Part shown: positions 17,355 to 26,090 of the stretch, in pieces
Numbering within the stretch: the stretch's first letter is position 1
How the letters are laid out: each line of letters opens with the position of its first letter
Assembly (NCBI GenBank): GCA_034519515.1
Contig: JAXHOK010000048.1
Span: forward strand, 62,001 to 126,000
Source of the DNA: Arcicella sp034519515
GTDB taxonomy: Bacteria > Bacteroidota > Bacteroidia > Cytophagales > Spirosomataceae
DNA: 64,000 nucleotides
Direction: 5' to 3'
The notes under the pieces: generated by a model
What the model was told of the DNA's origin: nothing
What the model saw: the letters and a program-made list of their open reading frames with translations, nothing else
Database searches by the model: none
Made by a program: the position numbers and the translations under genes

Positions 17355-18902
17355 ATGAACATTTCAGAAACAGAAACAACCGAAATAATCGTAACCGAAG
17401 ACTTAATGGCTTTGGGCGTATCTTCGGAAGAAGCCTTAGCCAAGTTTGCACGGGTGGCTAATGGCTTGATTAACAATGGAATATATCCAAAAGCGAAAGT
17501 TTTATTGATGTTTGCCCAGATGATTGATTCTCCGAAGAAGTTTTCTTTCTCCAAAAATAAATTGACCAATCTTTCCCTTTATACCAAACATTTAAAAGAG
17601 GTTGGGCAAGAGATTATTTTGACGGATTTCGGTAAATCACTTTTGGAGGAGGAGGCAAATAAACCCAAATTTGAAATCGAAAAAACGGGTCGTCAGCATG
17701 ATGCAGATTTTGATTTGCGGGAGGATGTTGTGCCGTATAAAATCTACGGAGCAAATTATATCGAACAGGGGGCATTAGACCAAATGGAAACTGCCATGAA
17801 GTTGCCAATCTCGGTGGCGGGGGCTTTGATGCCCGATGCTCACCAGGGCTACGGTTTGCCGATTGGGGGCGTTTTGGCAACAACTGCCAACACCATTATT
17901 CCCTTTGCGGTGGGCGTGGATATTGCCTGTCGTATGTGTATGAGTGTATTTGATTTGCCCGCTTCGATGATTCAGAAAGAGGATAAATTATTGAAGAAAA
18001 TCTTGACGGAAAATACTTTTTTTGGGATAGGGTCAGAATCGGGAAAAAAGTTTGATGATTCGCTTTTTGAGCGTCCTGAGTGGAATTCTTTGAAGGTAAT
18101 TAAGGATTTACGAGACAAAGCCTACCGTCAATTGGGAACATCTGGTACGGGAAATCACTTTGTGGAATGGGGTGTTTTGGAGGTTTTGGCGGAGGATAAT
18201 TTGATGAATCTTCGCAAGGGAGAATATTTGACTTTGCTTTCACATTCGGGTTCACGGGGTTTTGGGGGCAATATTGCCGACCATTATTCCAAATTAGCGA
18301 TGAACCGTACTCGTTTACCAAAGGAAGCCAAGCATTTGGCATGGTTGGATATGAACACCGACGACGGTCAAGAATACTGGTTGGCGATGAATTTAGCAGG
18401 AGATTATGCCTCGGCAAATCACCACGAAATTCATAATAAAATTGCCCGTGCCTTAGACCAAAAGCCAATTCAACGGATTGAAAACCATCATAATTTTGCG
18501 TGGAAAGAGCAATTGGCGGATGGTACGGAGGTGATGGTTCACCGCAAGGGAGCAACGCCAGCGGGAGCAAATGACTTGGGAATTATTCCCGCTTCGATGA
18601 CCCAGCCAGGGTTTGTGATTCGTGGAAAAGGCGTGGATGCGGGCATTAATTCAGCCTCGCACGGGGCAGGACGAAAAATGTCCAGAACCAAAGCCAAAGG
18701 CTCAATCACGAAAGATGAATGGAAAGATGCCTTGAAAAAAGCCAATGTTCAGCTTATTGGGGCAGATTTGGACGAAGCTCCACAGGCTTACAAAGACGTA
18801 AACAAAGTGATGGAAGCCCAAGCGGATTTGGTAACAGTATTGGCGAAATTCTCCCCAAAAATTGTGAGAATGGCGGATGGGAAGGAGAAGGCGGAGGATT
18901 GA
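17355..18902 (+). CDS. rtcB: RtcB-type RNA-splicing ligase
   Basis: The 515-residue protein has the RtcB core from about residue 110: PDAHQGYGLPIGGV, the metal-binding GVDIACRM (usually GVDIGCGM or GVDIGCRM), GTGNHFVE, HSGSRGFG, HHNFAWKE, the invariant region RKGATPA, and the GINSASHGAGR histidine that takes GMP. RtcB joins 2',3'-cyclic phosphate or 3'-phosphate to 5'-OH RNA ends with GTP and Mn2+, for RNA repair. The first ~100 residues are an extra N-terminal domain seen in many Bacteroidota members. It stands alone with its own terminator; polynucleotide kinase and nucleotidyltransferase genes follow 10 kb away. Confidence 0.92.
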   Translation: MNISETETTEIIVTEDLMALGVSSEEALAKFARVANGLINNGIYPKAKVLLMFAQMIDSPKKFSFSKNKLTNLSLYTKHLKEVGQEIILTDFGKSLLEEEANKPKFEIEKTGRQHDADFDLREDVVPYKIYGANYIEQGALDQMETAMKLPISVAGALMPDAHQGYGLPIGGVLATTANTIIPFAVGVDIACRMCMSVFDLPASMIQKEDKLLKKILTENTFFGIGSESGKKFDDSLFERPEWNSLKVIKDLRDKAYRQLGTSGTGNHFVEWGVLEVLAEDNLMNLRKGEYLTLLSHSGSRGFGGNIADHYSKLAMNRTRLPKEAKHLAWLDMNTDDGQEYWLAMNLAGDYASANHHEIHNKIARALDQKPIQRIENHHNFAWKEQLADGTEVMVHRKGATPAGANDLGIIPASMTQPGFVIRGKGVDAGINSASHGAGRKMSRTKAKGSITKDEWKDALKKANVQLIGADLDEAPQAYKDVNKVMEAQADLVTVLAKFSPKIVRMADGKEKAED

Positions 18903-18923
18903 TTTTACTGATTATGTTTAAAT

Positions 18924-18961
18924 AATCCTGTAAGGTTTTCAAAAACCTTACAGGATTTTGC
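18924..18961 (+). terminator. Rho-independent terminator of rtcB
   Basis: A perfect 16-bp stem AATCCTGTAAGGTTTT / AAAACCTTACAGGATT with a 2-nt loop, followed by a T-rich tail. Confidence 0.9.
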
Positions 18962-18969
18962 TTTTGTTA

Positions 18970-19124
18970 GGGAGCATACAAATTTAAACATACCCATTTC
19001 TGGTATGAACTTCCCGAAAGTAGGAATAACTTTCGGGAAGTGAATCTCTCGGTAACTCGAAAGTTATTTCTACTTTCGGGAAGTTCAATGGAAGTCATGG
19101 GTACTTTATTAATTGTATGCTCCC
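18970..19124. mobile_element. MITE-like element, copy 2 (155 bp)
   Basis: Perfect 12-bp terminal inverted repeats GGGAGCATACAA / TTGTATGCTCCC, with TACCCA/TGGGTA pairing further in. Flanks TTA (18967-18969) and TTA (19125-19127) are a 3-bp duplication. A long inner hairpin has 28-bp arms (19008-19035 and 19058-19085, one mismatch), starting AACTTCCCGAAAGTAG. No coding capacity. The TNA-type 3-bp duplication recalls some IS5-family groups, which could supply the transposase. Confidence 0.85.
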
Positions 19125-19330
19125 TTAGTGCCTATTATTGTTAGCAAAACATCAGCGAAGGCAAAAGATATTTTATAAATTTTACAATTTTCTAACCCCC
19201 ATGCAACCCTTCCCGTCCCCAATCCGTCATTATTTCCGTAAGGCAAATATTTTGACTATCTTAGATTATATTCCGATATTGACAGAATGAAGATTAAAGT
19301 CATTTTAAAAAAAATATTTGAACATAAATC

Positions 19331-20563
19331 ATGAAAAAAATCAATAATACATATTCAAAGTTTGGGGGTTTTAATAGTAAGGCAAAATTACTCATTATTC
19401 ATTGCTCACTACTCATTGCTCTGACATTAACCAGTTGCGATAAAGTGGTCAATGACTTACAGCCCATACCGACACCTACGTTGCCACAACCCACAGCAGA
19501 GGTTTTCAAGCAGCTTTATCCAGACGTCAAGGAATTCTTTTTCAAGCCTTTGGAACAAGATAAAACTTGGCAAGCCGATTTTGTTGCTTCCACGGGTAAA
19601 GTACAATCATTAGTAGATTACCAGGGTGAACTCATTGATGTTAATGAGCTGGTGGGGACTTCAAAAACCCTTCCCACTGCCTTGAAACAGTATGTTTTGA
19701 ATGGTTATGGCAATGCTCAGATTATTGCAGCGTATGAATTAATGAAAAATTCTACGCAAAATGACGGTTATAAATTGACCATCCGACGTAATGCTACCAC
19801 GACTGTAAATCTCTTTTTTGATGCCAATAGTGCTTTCGTAAAAGAAGAAATCCCAACGGCAGAACTTGCATCGAGTATCATTTTTACCAGTACTGAACAA
19901 GTAAATTTTGAAGAAAAAATTCCCGCCGTGGTCAAGCAATTTATGAGCAACAATCAACTAAAACCCGCCAGTGTGATTGTTTATATTCTGACGGATAATA
20001 CATTTAAGATTGTCTTGAATTTCAGAGACCGACCTAACGGAGCTTTGCATACGTCTGAAATCGTCCTCACCAATCAAGGGCAACTCAAACAATGGAGTTC
20101 GTCTATCGAAAACGAATACGGTTATAAAATATTGAAAAACAACGAGTTATCTTCCGATATAACCACTTATTTAAACACTAATTTTTCGGGTTGGACTTTT
20201 GATTATGGTATTTTAGAAACCTGTTTTAGTAGTGTTTGTACGAATTATGCCAATATCAAAAACGGAGTAAAAGAACGCTTTTTGGTGGTGGATAGTGAAT
20301 TAGAAAAACGAGATTTAGTCTTAATCAGAACCCAATTGTTGGACGAAGCAGATTTATTACCCAACATCAGAAATAGTATTTCGAGTAATTATAGTTCTTG
20401 GACATACGTCTCGGGCAGGGTGGTGTATGAGCCTTATTTCCAAGCCACTCGCCAAGGCGGAACGGTGGTAAATCATTATCAATTTGAAGTAAAAGAAAAT
20501 AATATTCAACACACCATCCGTTTGGCAGAAGATGGGAAGGTGATTTATAAGTATAAAAATTAG
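19331..20563 (+). CDS. PepSY-like/BLIP-like lipoprotein
   Basis: The 410-residue precursor has a lipobox LTSC (Cys at residue 36). After the lipid anchor, repeated modules such as FKQLYPDVKEFFFKPLEQ and WQADFVASTGKVQSLV resemble the PepSY-like beta-lactamase-inhibitor fold modules frequent in Bacteroidota lipoproteins. Two later SxWT modules (FSGWTFDYG, YSSWTYVSG) repeat near the C-terminus. It is likely exported to the periplasm or outer membrane; function unknown. The hydrophobic core of its signal peptide (LLIIHCSLLIA) is encoded by the interspersed word repeat ttactcattattcattgctc. Confidence 0.75.
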   Translation: MKKINNTYSKFGGFNSKAKLLIIHCSLLIALTLTSCDKVVNDLQPIPTPTLPQPTAEVFKQLYPDVKEFFFKPLEQDKTWQADFVASTGKVQSLVDYQGELIDVNELVGTSKTLPTALKQYVLNGYGNAQIIAAYELMKNSTQNDGYKLTIRRNATTTVNLFFDANSAFVKEEIPTAELASSIIFTSTEQVNFEEKIPAVVKQFMSNNQLKPASVIVYILTDNTFKIVLNFRDRPNGALHTSEIVLTNQGQLKQWSSSIENEYGYKILKNNELSSDITTYLNTNFSGWTFDYGILETCFSSVCTNYANIKNGVKERFLVVDSELEKRDLVLIRTQLLDEADLLPNIRNSISSNYSSWTYVSGRVVYEPYFQATRQGGTVVNHYQFEVKENNIQHTIRLAEDGKVIYKYKN

Positions 20564-20569
20564 ATTTAC

Positions 20570-20610
20570 GGTAATTTACGGTACACGGGAAACGGTTAAG
20601 GGTGAACGGG
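20570..20610. repeat. Palindrome arm, gtgaacggtaaacgg word family (left)
   Basis: Words acggtacacgggaaacgg and gggtgaacgggtt. The complementary right arm is at about 20845-20935. The MITE-like element 20635-20830 lies in the loop between the arms. Confidence 0.6.
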
Positions 20611-20634
20611 TTTAGCAGATGAATATTCCCCGAA

Positions 20635-20830
20635 TTAGGAACTGAAAAACAATAAGTAGACGTTTTTTAAATGCCCTTTTTTGCACCACTCTACGTTGCG
20701 GAATGCCGCCCAGATTAAATCCTCATTTAGCGATGCTAAACTGCGGCGACCGTCGCACGGTTTTATCGCCTTGATTGGCACAAAAAATAACATTTAAAAA
20801 TTCATCCACTTATTATTTTCCCGTTCCTTA
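20635..20830. mobile_element. MITE-like element of the aggaac...gttcct type, copy 1
   Basis: About 196 bp with imperfect terminal inverted repeats of about 40 bp (AGGAACTGAAAAACAATAAG against TTATTATTTTCCCGTTCCT). An almost identical element in opposite orientation is at 56187-56353. This copy carries two extra short GC-rich inserts (cggaatgccgcccagatt and cgaccgtcgcac), one on each side of the inner hairpin. No open frame. Confidence 0.75.
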
Positions 20831-20844
20831 ATCAATTGTACTTT

Positions 20845-20938
20845 GTTCCGTTCCCCGTTTACCCCGTACCGTAAATTACCGTTCACCTTTTGCCGTGTCC
20901 CGTTTACCTTTTTACCGTTCCCCGTGTACCGTTTGATA
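20845..20938. repeat. Palindrome arm, ccgtttaccgttcacc word family (right)
   Basis: A string of accgttcacctttt, cccgtttaccttttt and ccgtgtaccgtt words, immediately upstream of the sigma-factor gene. It is complementary to the words at 20570-20610, and the array ends only 10 bp before the ATG. Confidence 0.6.
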
Positions 20939-20947
20939 ACCTAATAA

Positions 20948-21499
20948 ATGCTTGAAAAAGAAATACAATTAGTCCTTGCCTGTAAACGCAATGACCCCAA
21001 AGCACAAACCGCTTTTTACAATCTGTATAAAGGGCGGCTTTTGGGTATCTGCCGACGATACGCCCGAACCGAAGCCGAAGCCGAAGATATTTTTCAAGAG
21101 GCTTTTATTAAAATTTTTAAGAATCTACATAACCTCGAAAAAGTTGAATCCATTAACGGTTGGGTGAAATCATCCGTAATCAGAACCGCCATTGACCATT
21201 ACCGCCAAAGTTTACCCGAACGACAACAGGTGGGTTATGAAAATATCATCGAAAAGCCTGATAGTCAGGACGATAATATATTTTCAAACCTGAGTCGAGA
21301 ACAAATTTTGGGCATCATCAATACCCTGCCCGATGGTTACAGAATGATTATTAACCTCTATTTGATTGACGGATATGCCCACGCCGAGATTGCAGAAATG
21401 TTGAATATTTCGGAAGGAACGTCCAAATCACAATTATCAAGAGGGCGAGAATTATTGAGAAAAGAATTAGTAAAAGTAGGATATGAAATAACACGGTAA
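20948..21499 (+). CDS. ECF-type RNA polymerase sigma factor
   Basis: This 183-residue sigma-70-family protein has region 2 (FYNLYKGRLLGICRRYARTE...EDIFQEAFIKIFKNL) and region 4 (GYRMIINLYLIDGYAHAEIA, LNISEGTSKSQLSRGRELL). Regions 3 and 1.1 are absent, as in the extracytoplasmic-function group. It should direct a small regulon and be held by an anti-sigma factor. The gene that follows, 138 bp downstream, encodes a membrane protein with a short cytoplasmic N-terminus and is the probable partner. Confidence 0.92.
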   Translation: MLEKEIQLVLACKRNDPKAQTAFYNLYKGRLLGICRRYARTEAEAEDIFQEAFIKIFKNLHNLEKVESINGWVKSSVIRTAIDHYRQSLPERQQVGYENIIEKPDSQDDNIFSNLSREQILGIINTLPDGYRMIINLYLIDGYAHAEIAEMLNISEGTSKSQLSRGRELLRKELVKVGYEITR

Positions 21500-21636
21500 A
21501 AAGGTGAACGGTACATGGTAAAAGGTGAACGGTATCTTGCAGAGGTATTGATTTTTGTAAATAATTTAATTGAGAAAATGGAGTGTATTGATTTTTGAAA
21601 ACAATTCAATAATTCAACAACTCAGACTTGTTTCCA

Positions 21637-23361
21637 ATGGAAAATAATAAAGAAGACATATTGAAAAAAATTCTCCAAGACACTTTCTCTGACTATGAGC
21701 CAGAGCCAAGTGATGCTTCGTGGGAGAATATATTTTCGGCTATTCAACCCAATCAGCCTACTTTTTGGGGTAAATCCAAACCTTGGATCATCTCAGTAAT
21801 AGTGGGAATTATTGGGCTTGGGCTTTGGTATAGTTTCCCAAAAGCCGAGGCGAATTATGAAGAAATTGCGTTAAAGACTGGTGAATCGGTAAATGCTACG
21901 AAAACGCAGTCAGACGAAAGTCAGACGGAGAAAGTATTATCGCCTTTGTTGATGTTGAACGGGATTGAGCAGACCAAAAAATCGGACGGTAGCTTGTTAG
22001 TGAAAATACCAACAAGAGCGGAATCAGTAAGTTCTCCTAAAACGCAGTCAGACGAAAGTCAGACGGAGAAAGTACTATCGCCTTTGTTGATGTTGAACGG
22101 GATTGAGCAGACCAAAAAATCAGACGGTAGCTTGTTGGTGAAAGAAACACCAACAAGGGCGGAAATTGCAGGAAAATCGGACGGTAGCTTGTTGGTGAAA
22201 GAAACACCAATAAGGGCGGAAATTGCAGGAAAATCAGACGGTAGCTTGTTGGTGAAAAAAACGCCAACAAAGGCGGGAATTGCAGAAAAATCAGACGGTA
22301 GCTTATTGGTGAAAAAAACACCAACAAGGGCGGGAATTATAGTAAAGAACAATACACCAAAAGCGGAGGGAGCAAATCATTCGATTGTTGAAAAACAGTC
22401 GGATGAAAGTGTGGTGGACGTGAATTTGACCGCTTCAACGAGTGAACGAATGGAGACACTCATTGCGAATGAGCAAAAACAGCAGTCAGACGATAGTCAG
22501 ACAGCGAGTGAAGATGTAAACGGACAAGTGGAGATAACCGCTACGAGTAAACAAAAACAACAGTTAGATGATAGTCAGACGGAGAAAACCCAAAATACTA
22601 TCATTGAACAAGTACGATACATTCGCCCGATGGAAAGCCTTAAAAATAAGGATTTTACCTTGGCTAAAATTGCTTTGAACGCTCCTACGATTACGCCCGT
22701 AATTACGCCAAATCGGGAAGCAAAACCCGTTCGACAGCATACCTATTTGAGCATGAGCATTACGCCCATTCAGACATACAGAATCTTGACGATTAATAAT
22801 AATAAGGTTCAAAAGGTACAGACCAACAATCTGTTTGATTCAGAAAGAAATGGTTGGCAATTTGACTTAGGTATCACCAAACCGATTGGTAAATTATGGA
22901 ATTTCAGAACCAATTTGAGCTATCTTAGAATGCGTCAATGGTCTCAATATCAGGTTGGTACGGATGAATTGATATTACGAAATACTAATTACGGCAGTAG
23001 AAATCCATCACAAAATGCTTCGGCTGAGCTGGAGGTAGTAGGGCGAACCGTTACGGAAAGCAAAAGTCTGCACATGGTGGGTTTGAAAATGGACGTACAG
23101 AAGTTCTTTAAAATCACGCCCAAAAACCGTTATTTCCTCAGCACGGGAACGCAATTGATGTACGAAAATTCGCCAAAACAAAGCAATCTATTCTTGAATG
23201 TTTCGGCAGGATTTCAGCACATCGTGAGCCAGACAACATTCATAACTATTGAACCCACAGCATCATATAGTCTAAACAATTTTAACGATTCCAAAAGTCT
23301 CCTGCAAGCCAATGGGTATAATTTAGGTTTGAAAATGGGAGTAAGTTTTAAAGTTAAGTAA
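21637..23361 (+). CDS. Probable membrane-spanning anti-sigma protein with outer-membrane-barrel-like C-terminus
   Basis: A protein of 574 residues from the ATG at 21637. Residues 1-50 form a charged cytoplasmic-type segment (EDILKKILQDTFSDYEPEPS, then SWENIFSAI). A single membrane helix (PWIISVIVGIIGLGLWYSF) follows near residues 50-70, then about 300 low-complexity residues rich in KSDGSLLVK repeats. The C-terminal ~200 residues have alternating beta strands (HTYLSMSITPIQTY...GYNLGLKMGVSFKVK) ending in an aromatic/hydrophobic strand like outer-membrane barrels. This order resembles the dual-membrane-spanning anti-sigma factors described in Bacteroides. Role as partner of the adjacent sigma factor is inferred. 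Confidence 0.7.
   Translation: MENNKEDILKKILQDTFSDYEPEPSDASWENIFSAIQPNQPTFWGKSKPWIISVIVGIIGLGLWYSFPKAEANYEEIALKTGESVNATKTQSDESQTEKVLSPLLMLNGIEQTKKSDGSLLVKIPTRAESVSSPKTQSDESQTEKVLSPLLMLNGIEQTKKSDGSLLVKETPTRAEIAGKSDGSLLVKETPIRAEIAGKSDGSLLVKKTPTKAGIAEKSDGSLLVKKTPTRAGIIVKNNTPKAEGANHSIVEKQSDESVVDVNLTASTSERMETLIANEQKQQSDDSQTASEDVNGQVEITATSKQKQQLDDSQTEKTQNTIIEQVRYIRPMESLKNKDFTLAKIALNAPTITPVITPNREAKPVRQHTYLSMSITPIQTYRILTINNNKVQKVQTNNLFDSERNGWQFDLGITKPIGKLWNFRTNLSYLRMRQWSQYQVGTDELILRNTNYGSRNPSQNASAELEVVGRTVTESKSLHMVGLKMDVQKFFKITPKNRYFLSTGTQLMYENSPKQSNLFLNVSAGFQHIVSQTTFITIEPTASYSLNNFNDSKSLLQANGYNLGLKMGVSFKVK
21901..22342 (+). repeat. In-frame tandem repeats inside the anti-sigma-like gene
   Basis: Two scales are present. 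A ~107-bp block starting aaaacgcagtcagacg occurs at 21901 and again at 22039 (offset 138 bp = 46 codons). A 57-bp unit starts at 22121, 22178, 22235 and 22292, encoding KSDGSLLVKETPTRAEIAG and variants. Each 57-bp unit contains a palindrome TTGTTGGTG / CACCAACAA (partly degenerate). Confidence 0.9.
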
Positions 23362-23440
23362 ATGGTAAACGGTTCACGGTGAAGGGTAAACGGGTGTGCA
23401 AATCCGTTCACCTTTTACCGTTCACCCTTCACCGATAAAC
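23362..23440. repeat. Palindrome, gtaaacggttcacggtgaa word family
   Basis: Left words atggtaaacggttcacggtg and aagggtaaacgg face right words ccgttcaccttttaccg and ttcacccttcacc. The hairpin fills the gap between two genes on the same strand. Confidence 0.65.
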
Positions 23441-23453
23441 ACAATCAAAAATC

Positions 23454-26090
23454 ATGAAAAAAATTACACTTTTATTCGCCACGCTACTGGCGATGTCTGG
23501 GATGGCTTTTGGGCAGAAGGAAGGGAAGGTTTTGTGGGAGAATGTGGTTGATACCATTGCCACAGGTGCCATTGTTAATGATGTGGGCGGTCCCATCTTA
23601 TCACCATCAGGAAATATTCTTATTCAGTATAATTGGTACATAAACGGTGACACAAAAAAGGCAGGTGTGAAAACCTATGATAATAATGGAAAATTATTGT
23701 GGAATGCTACTGATTTTTATAGAAATCCTTTTGATAGAATCTCTGCAGATATTCGAAACAGAACTTACACATTGATCAATAGTGAATATTCCTCAACGAG
23801 AGGAAATATTATTGTGTATGACAGCACCCTTTATTTTGATAAAAATTTTAAATTTTCGAGACGATTTTTTGTGAATAATCCTTCTGCATTTTTAAGTAAT
23901 GTGGAGGATGGAATATTTTACAATGATGTATTTGAAAAAAAGCTAATAAAATATGATGCGGCTGGCAAAGAGGAATGGCGTTATGATACTCCAGACCCAA
24001 TTGCAATTCTATCTCAAAGACCTCCTTATTTTGGAATTCCTTTTTCTGCACCATTAAATAATAGACTTATTTTGATATTTGATAAAAATGGAAAAAAAAT
24101 AGGAGCAACAGAACCTTTTTATTTTGGAAGATTAATCCCTACTAATGATAAAGGATTTTGGGCACAAAATGGTGCTTATGAATACATCAAATTTGATTCT
24201 ACGGGCAAGCAAACTGCTAAATTTTCAGACTCAAAAGGCGTATTCATAGATTTTTCTGATACTACTCTTGTATTGCGAGATAACTCATTGTTATTAAGTT
24301 TTATTAAAGATACCGAGGTTAGTTTAGTAAAAATATCCGCTTCGGGCGATATTAAAAGATTCTCAATTCCAGCAAATATTAAGTTTAAAGATTATTATAA
24401 CACTTTCATTTACAAGGCTATAGCATCTGAAAATAAGATAATGTACTCACTTCGCTTGCAAGATACAGAGCAAGCCGAAGCTGATATAAAATACAAAATT
24501 GGCGTGGTGGATTTTGATAATTCAGCCAATTCTTGGACAAAAGATATTCGAGGAGGAGCCTCAAATGGATTATACGGAAATGCCTTTACATTTGAAGCTG
24601 GTAATACATTTTTTCAAGTTTACAGTAAATCTGATAACCCTCCTATAAAAACATTTAAAATTTATGATATAAATGGAAATTTCAAGTGGGAAAGCCCTTT
24701 TGTGATAAATAGCCCTGCTCAAAATATAGCTGGATGGCGTGTGGTTGATAGTTTTTTATTTACCAAAGCATTATATACTAATGGAATAGAAAAAGAAGGT
24801 TTAGTAAAAGTTAGCTGTACTGATGGTAAAATAGTTTGGAAAAAGGAACAAATAAGTCTATATAATTATCAAAAAGACATTCAAAAAGATAAGAGTGGCA
24901 ATGAGGTTATTTTATACAATAAAGATGGTAACTACAAAATTGGAATTTTAAATTCAGATGGTTCTGATAAGTGGATATACGCTCTTGGTAAATCATCAAA
25001 TTATTTTTATTCTGAAAGCATAAATTTTACTCCAACAGATGATGGAAATCTTGTGGTTTTTTCCCAAGAAACAAAAGATAATAAACAACAATACATCCTC
25101 CGCAAAATAGCCCCCTGCACGGATATAACCGCCAACGCCACCGCCAGCAACACCGAAGCCTGCCCAACCGAAAAAGTAAAACTATCCATCCCCAAACAAG
25201 ACGGACTGACTTACCAATGGCAAAAAGACGGCAAAGACCTGCCAAATCTAACCGATGCCGTCTATGACATTGGTGAATCAGGAACTTATACCGTGGTTGT
25301 GAAGGACGAAGCCTGTCAAAGTCAGGTAACTTCCAATGCCCTAAAAATCAACATCCGCAGTTTGCCAACTGCCGAAATAACCGCTCCAAGAACTACTTTT
25401 TGCGATGGCGACAAAACCACCATCACTGCCCAAACCAACGGTACATTTTTCCAATGGCGAAAGGATGAAAAAGACATTCCAAACGCCACATCGGGCATTT
25501 TGGAGGTTTCACAAGCGGGAGATTATCGGGTAGGAGTTCGTGATGATAAATGTCCGCAAGTGGGTTTGTCCAATATCATTCCCATCACGATAAAACCATC
25601 GCCCGAAGCCAAGATTACGACCGATATAAAAACAGTAATCTTTGAACCCTTCACCGTAAAAATGACCGCCAACACAGGCACGGGTTTGAGCTACCAATGG
25701 CTGAAAGATGATGTAATAATTCCCAACGAAACAACGAACATTTACGAAGCCAAAAAATCGGGGAAATACAATGTTACCGTAACGAAAGACGGCTGCCTAA
25801 AAACTTCCGAAGCTTTGAATATTAGTATTCAAATTGCTTTATCAACGGAGTCAGAAATTGGCGAAGAAACCGTAAAAATATACCCAAATCCCAGCCGTGG
25901 GGAATTCAAATTAATCTTACCAAAATCTTTACAAAATGCTGAAATACAGTTATTTGACCTATTGGGACGTGAGCGAAACCTTACCTATACAGGCGAACAA
26001 GCACAGGCAGATGGACTGGTGCAGGGGACGTATTTCTTGAAGGTGACGAAGGGGGAGAGGAGTGTGACTAATAAGATTGTTGTTGAATAG
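23454..26090 (+). CDS. Secreted protein with beta-propeller-like, Ig-like and type-A T9SS sorting domains
   Basis: This 878-residue precursor has a signal peptide (MKKITLLFATLLAMSGMAFG). An N-terminal half with repeated DxNG-type turns (TYDNNGKLLWNATD, IYDINGNFKWESP, ILNSDGSDKWIY) suggests a PQQ-like beta propeller. Three Ig-like modules follow with YQWQKDGKDLPN, FQWRKDEKDIPN and YQWLKDDVIIPN. The last 75 residues (VKIYPNPSRGEFKLILP, LFDLLGRE, GTYFLKVTKG) form the type-A Por-secretion C-terminal domain, so the protein is exported by the type IX system. Function on the surface is unknown. Confidence 0.88.
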   Translation: MKKITLLFATLLAMSGMAFGQKEGKVLWENVVDTIATGAIVNDVGGPILSPSGNILIQYNWYINGDTKKAGVKTYDNNGKLLWNATDFYRNPFDRISADIRNRTYTLINSEYSSTRGNIIVYDSTLYFDKNFKFSRRFFVNNPSAFLSNVEDGIFYNDVFEKKLIKYDAAGKEEWRYDTPDPIAILSQRPPYFGIPFSAPLNNRLILIFDKNGKKIGATEPFYFGRLIPTNDKGFWAQNGAYEYIKFDSTGKQTAKFSDSKGVFIDFSDTTLVLRDNSLLLSFIKDTEVSLVKISASGDIKRFSIPANIKFKDYYNTFIYKAIASENKIMYSLRLQDTEQAEADIKYKIGVVDFDNSANSWTKDIRGGASNGLYGNAFTFEAGNTFFQVYSKSDNPPIKTFKIYDINGNFKWESPFVINSPAQNIAGWRVVDSFLFTKALYTNGIEKEGLVKVSCTDGKIVWKKEQISLYNYQKDIQKDKSGNEVILYNKDGNYKIGILNSDGSDKWIYALGKSSNYFYSESINFTPTDDGNLVVFSQETKDNKQQYILRKIAPCTDITANATASNTEACPTEKVKLSIPKQDGLTYQWQKDGKDLPNLTDAVYDIGESGTYTVVVKDEACQSQVTSNALKINIRSLPTAEITAPRTTFCDGDKTTITAQTNGTFFQWRKDEKDIPNATSGILEVSQAGDYRVGVRDDKCPQVGLSNIIPITIKPSPEAKITTDIKTVIFEPFTVKMTANTGTGLSYQWLKDDVIIPNETTNIYEAKKSGKYNVTVTKDGCLKTSEALNISIQIALSTESEIGEETVKIYPNPSRGEFKLILPKSLQNAEIQLFDLLGRERNLTYTGEQAQADGLVQGTYFLKVTKGERSVTNKIVVE

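Noticed and set aside
18100..18570. A 156-codon minus-strand frame inside rtcB
   Set aside because: It is antisense to the conserved RtcB core, proline-rich and without start signal; the plus-strand gene explains it.
22037..22352. Two overlapping minus-strand frames of about 96 codons, rich in Phe, Ser and Pro
   Set aside because: They are antisense shadows of the tandem repeats in the anti-sigma-like gene, kept open by the 57-bp period.
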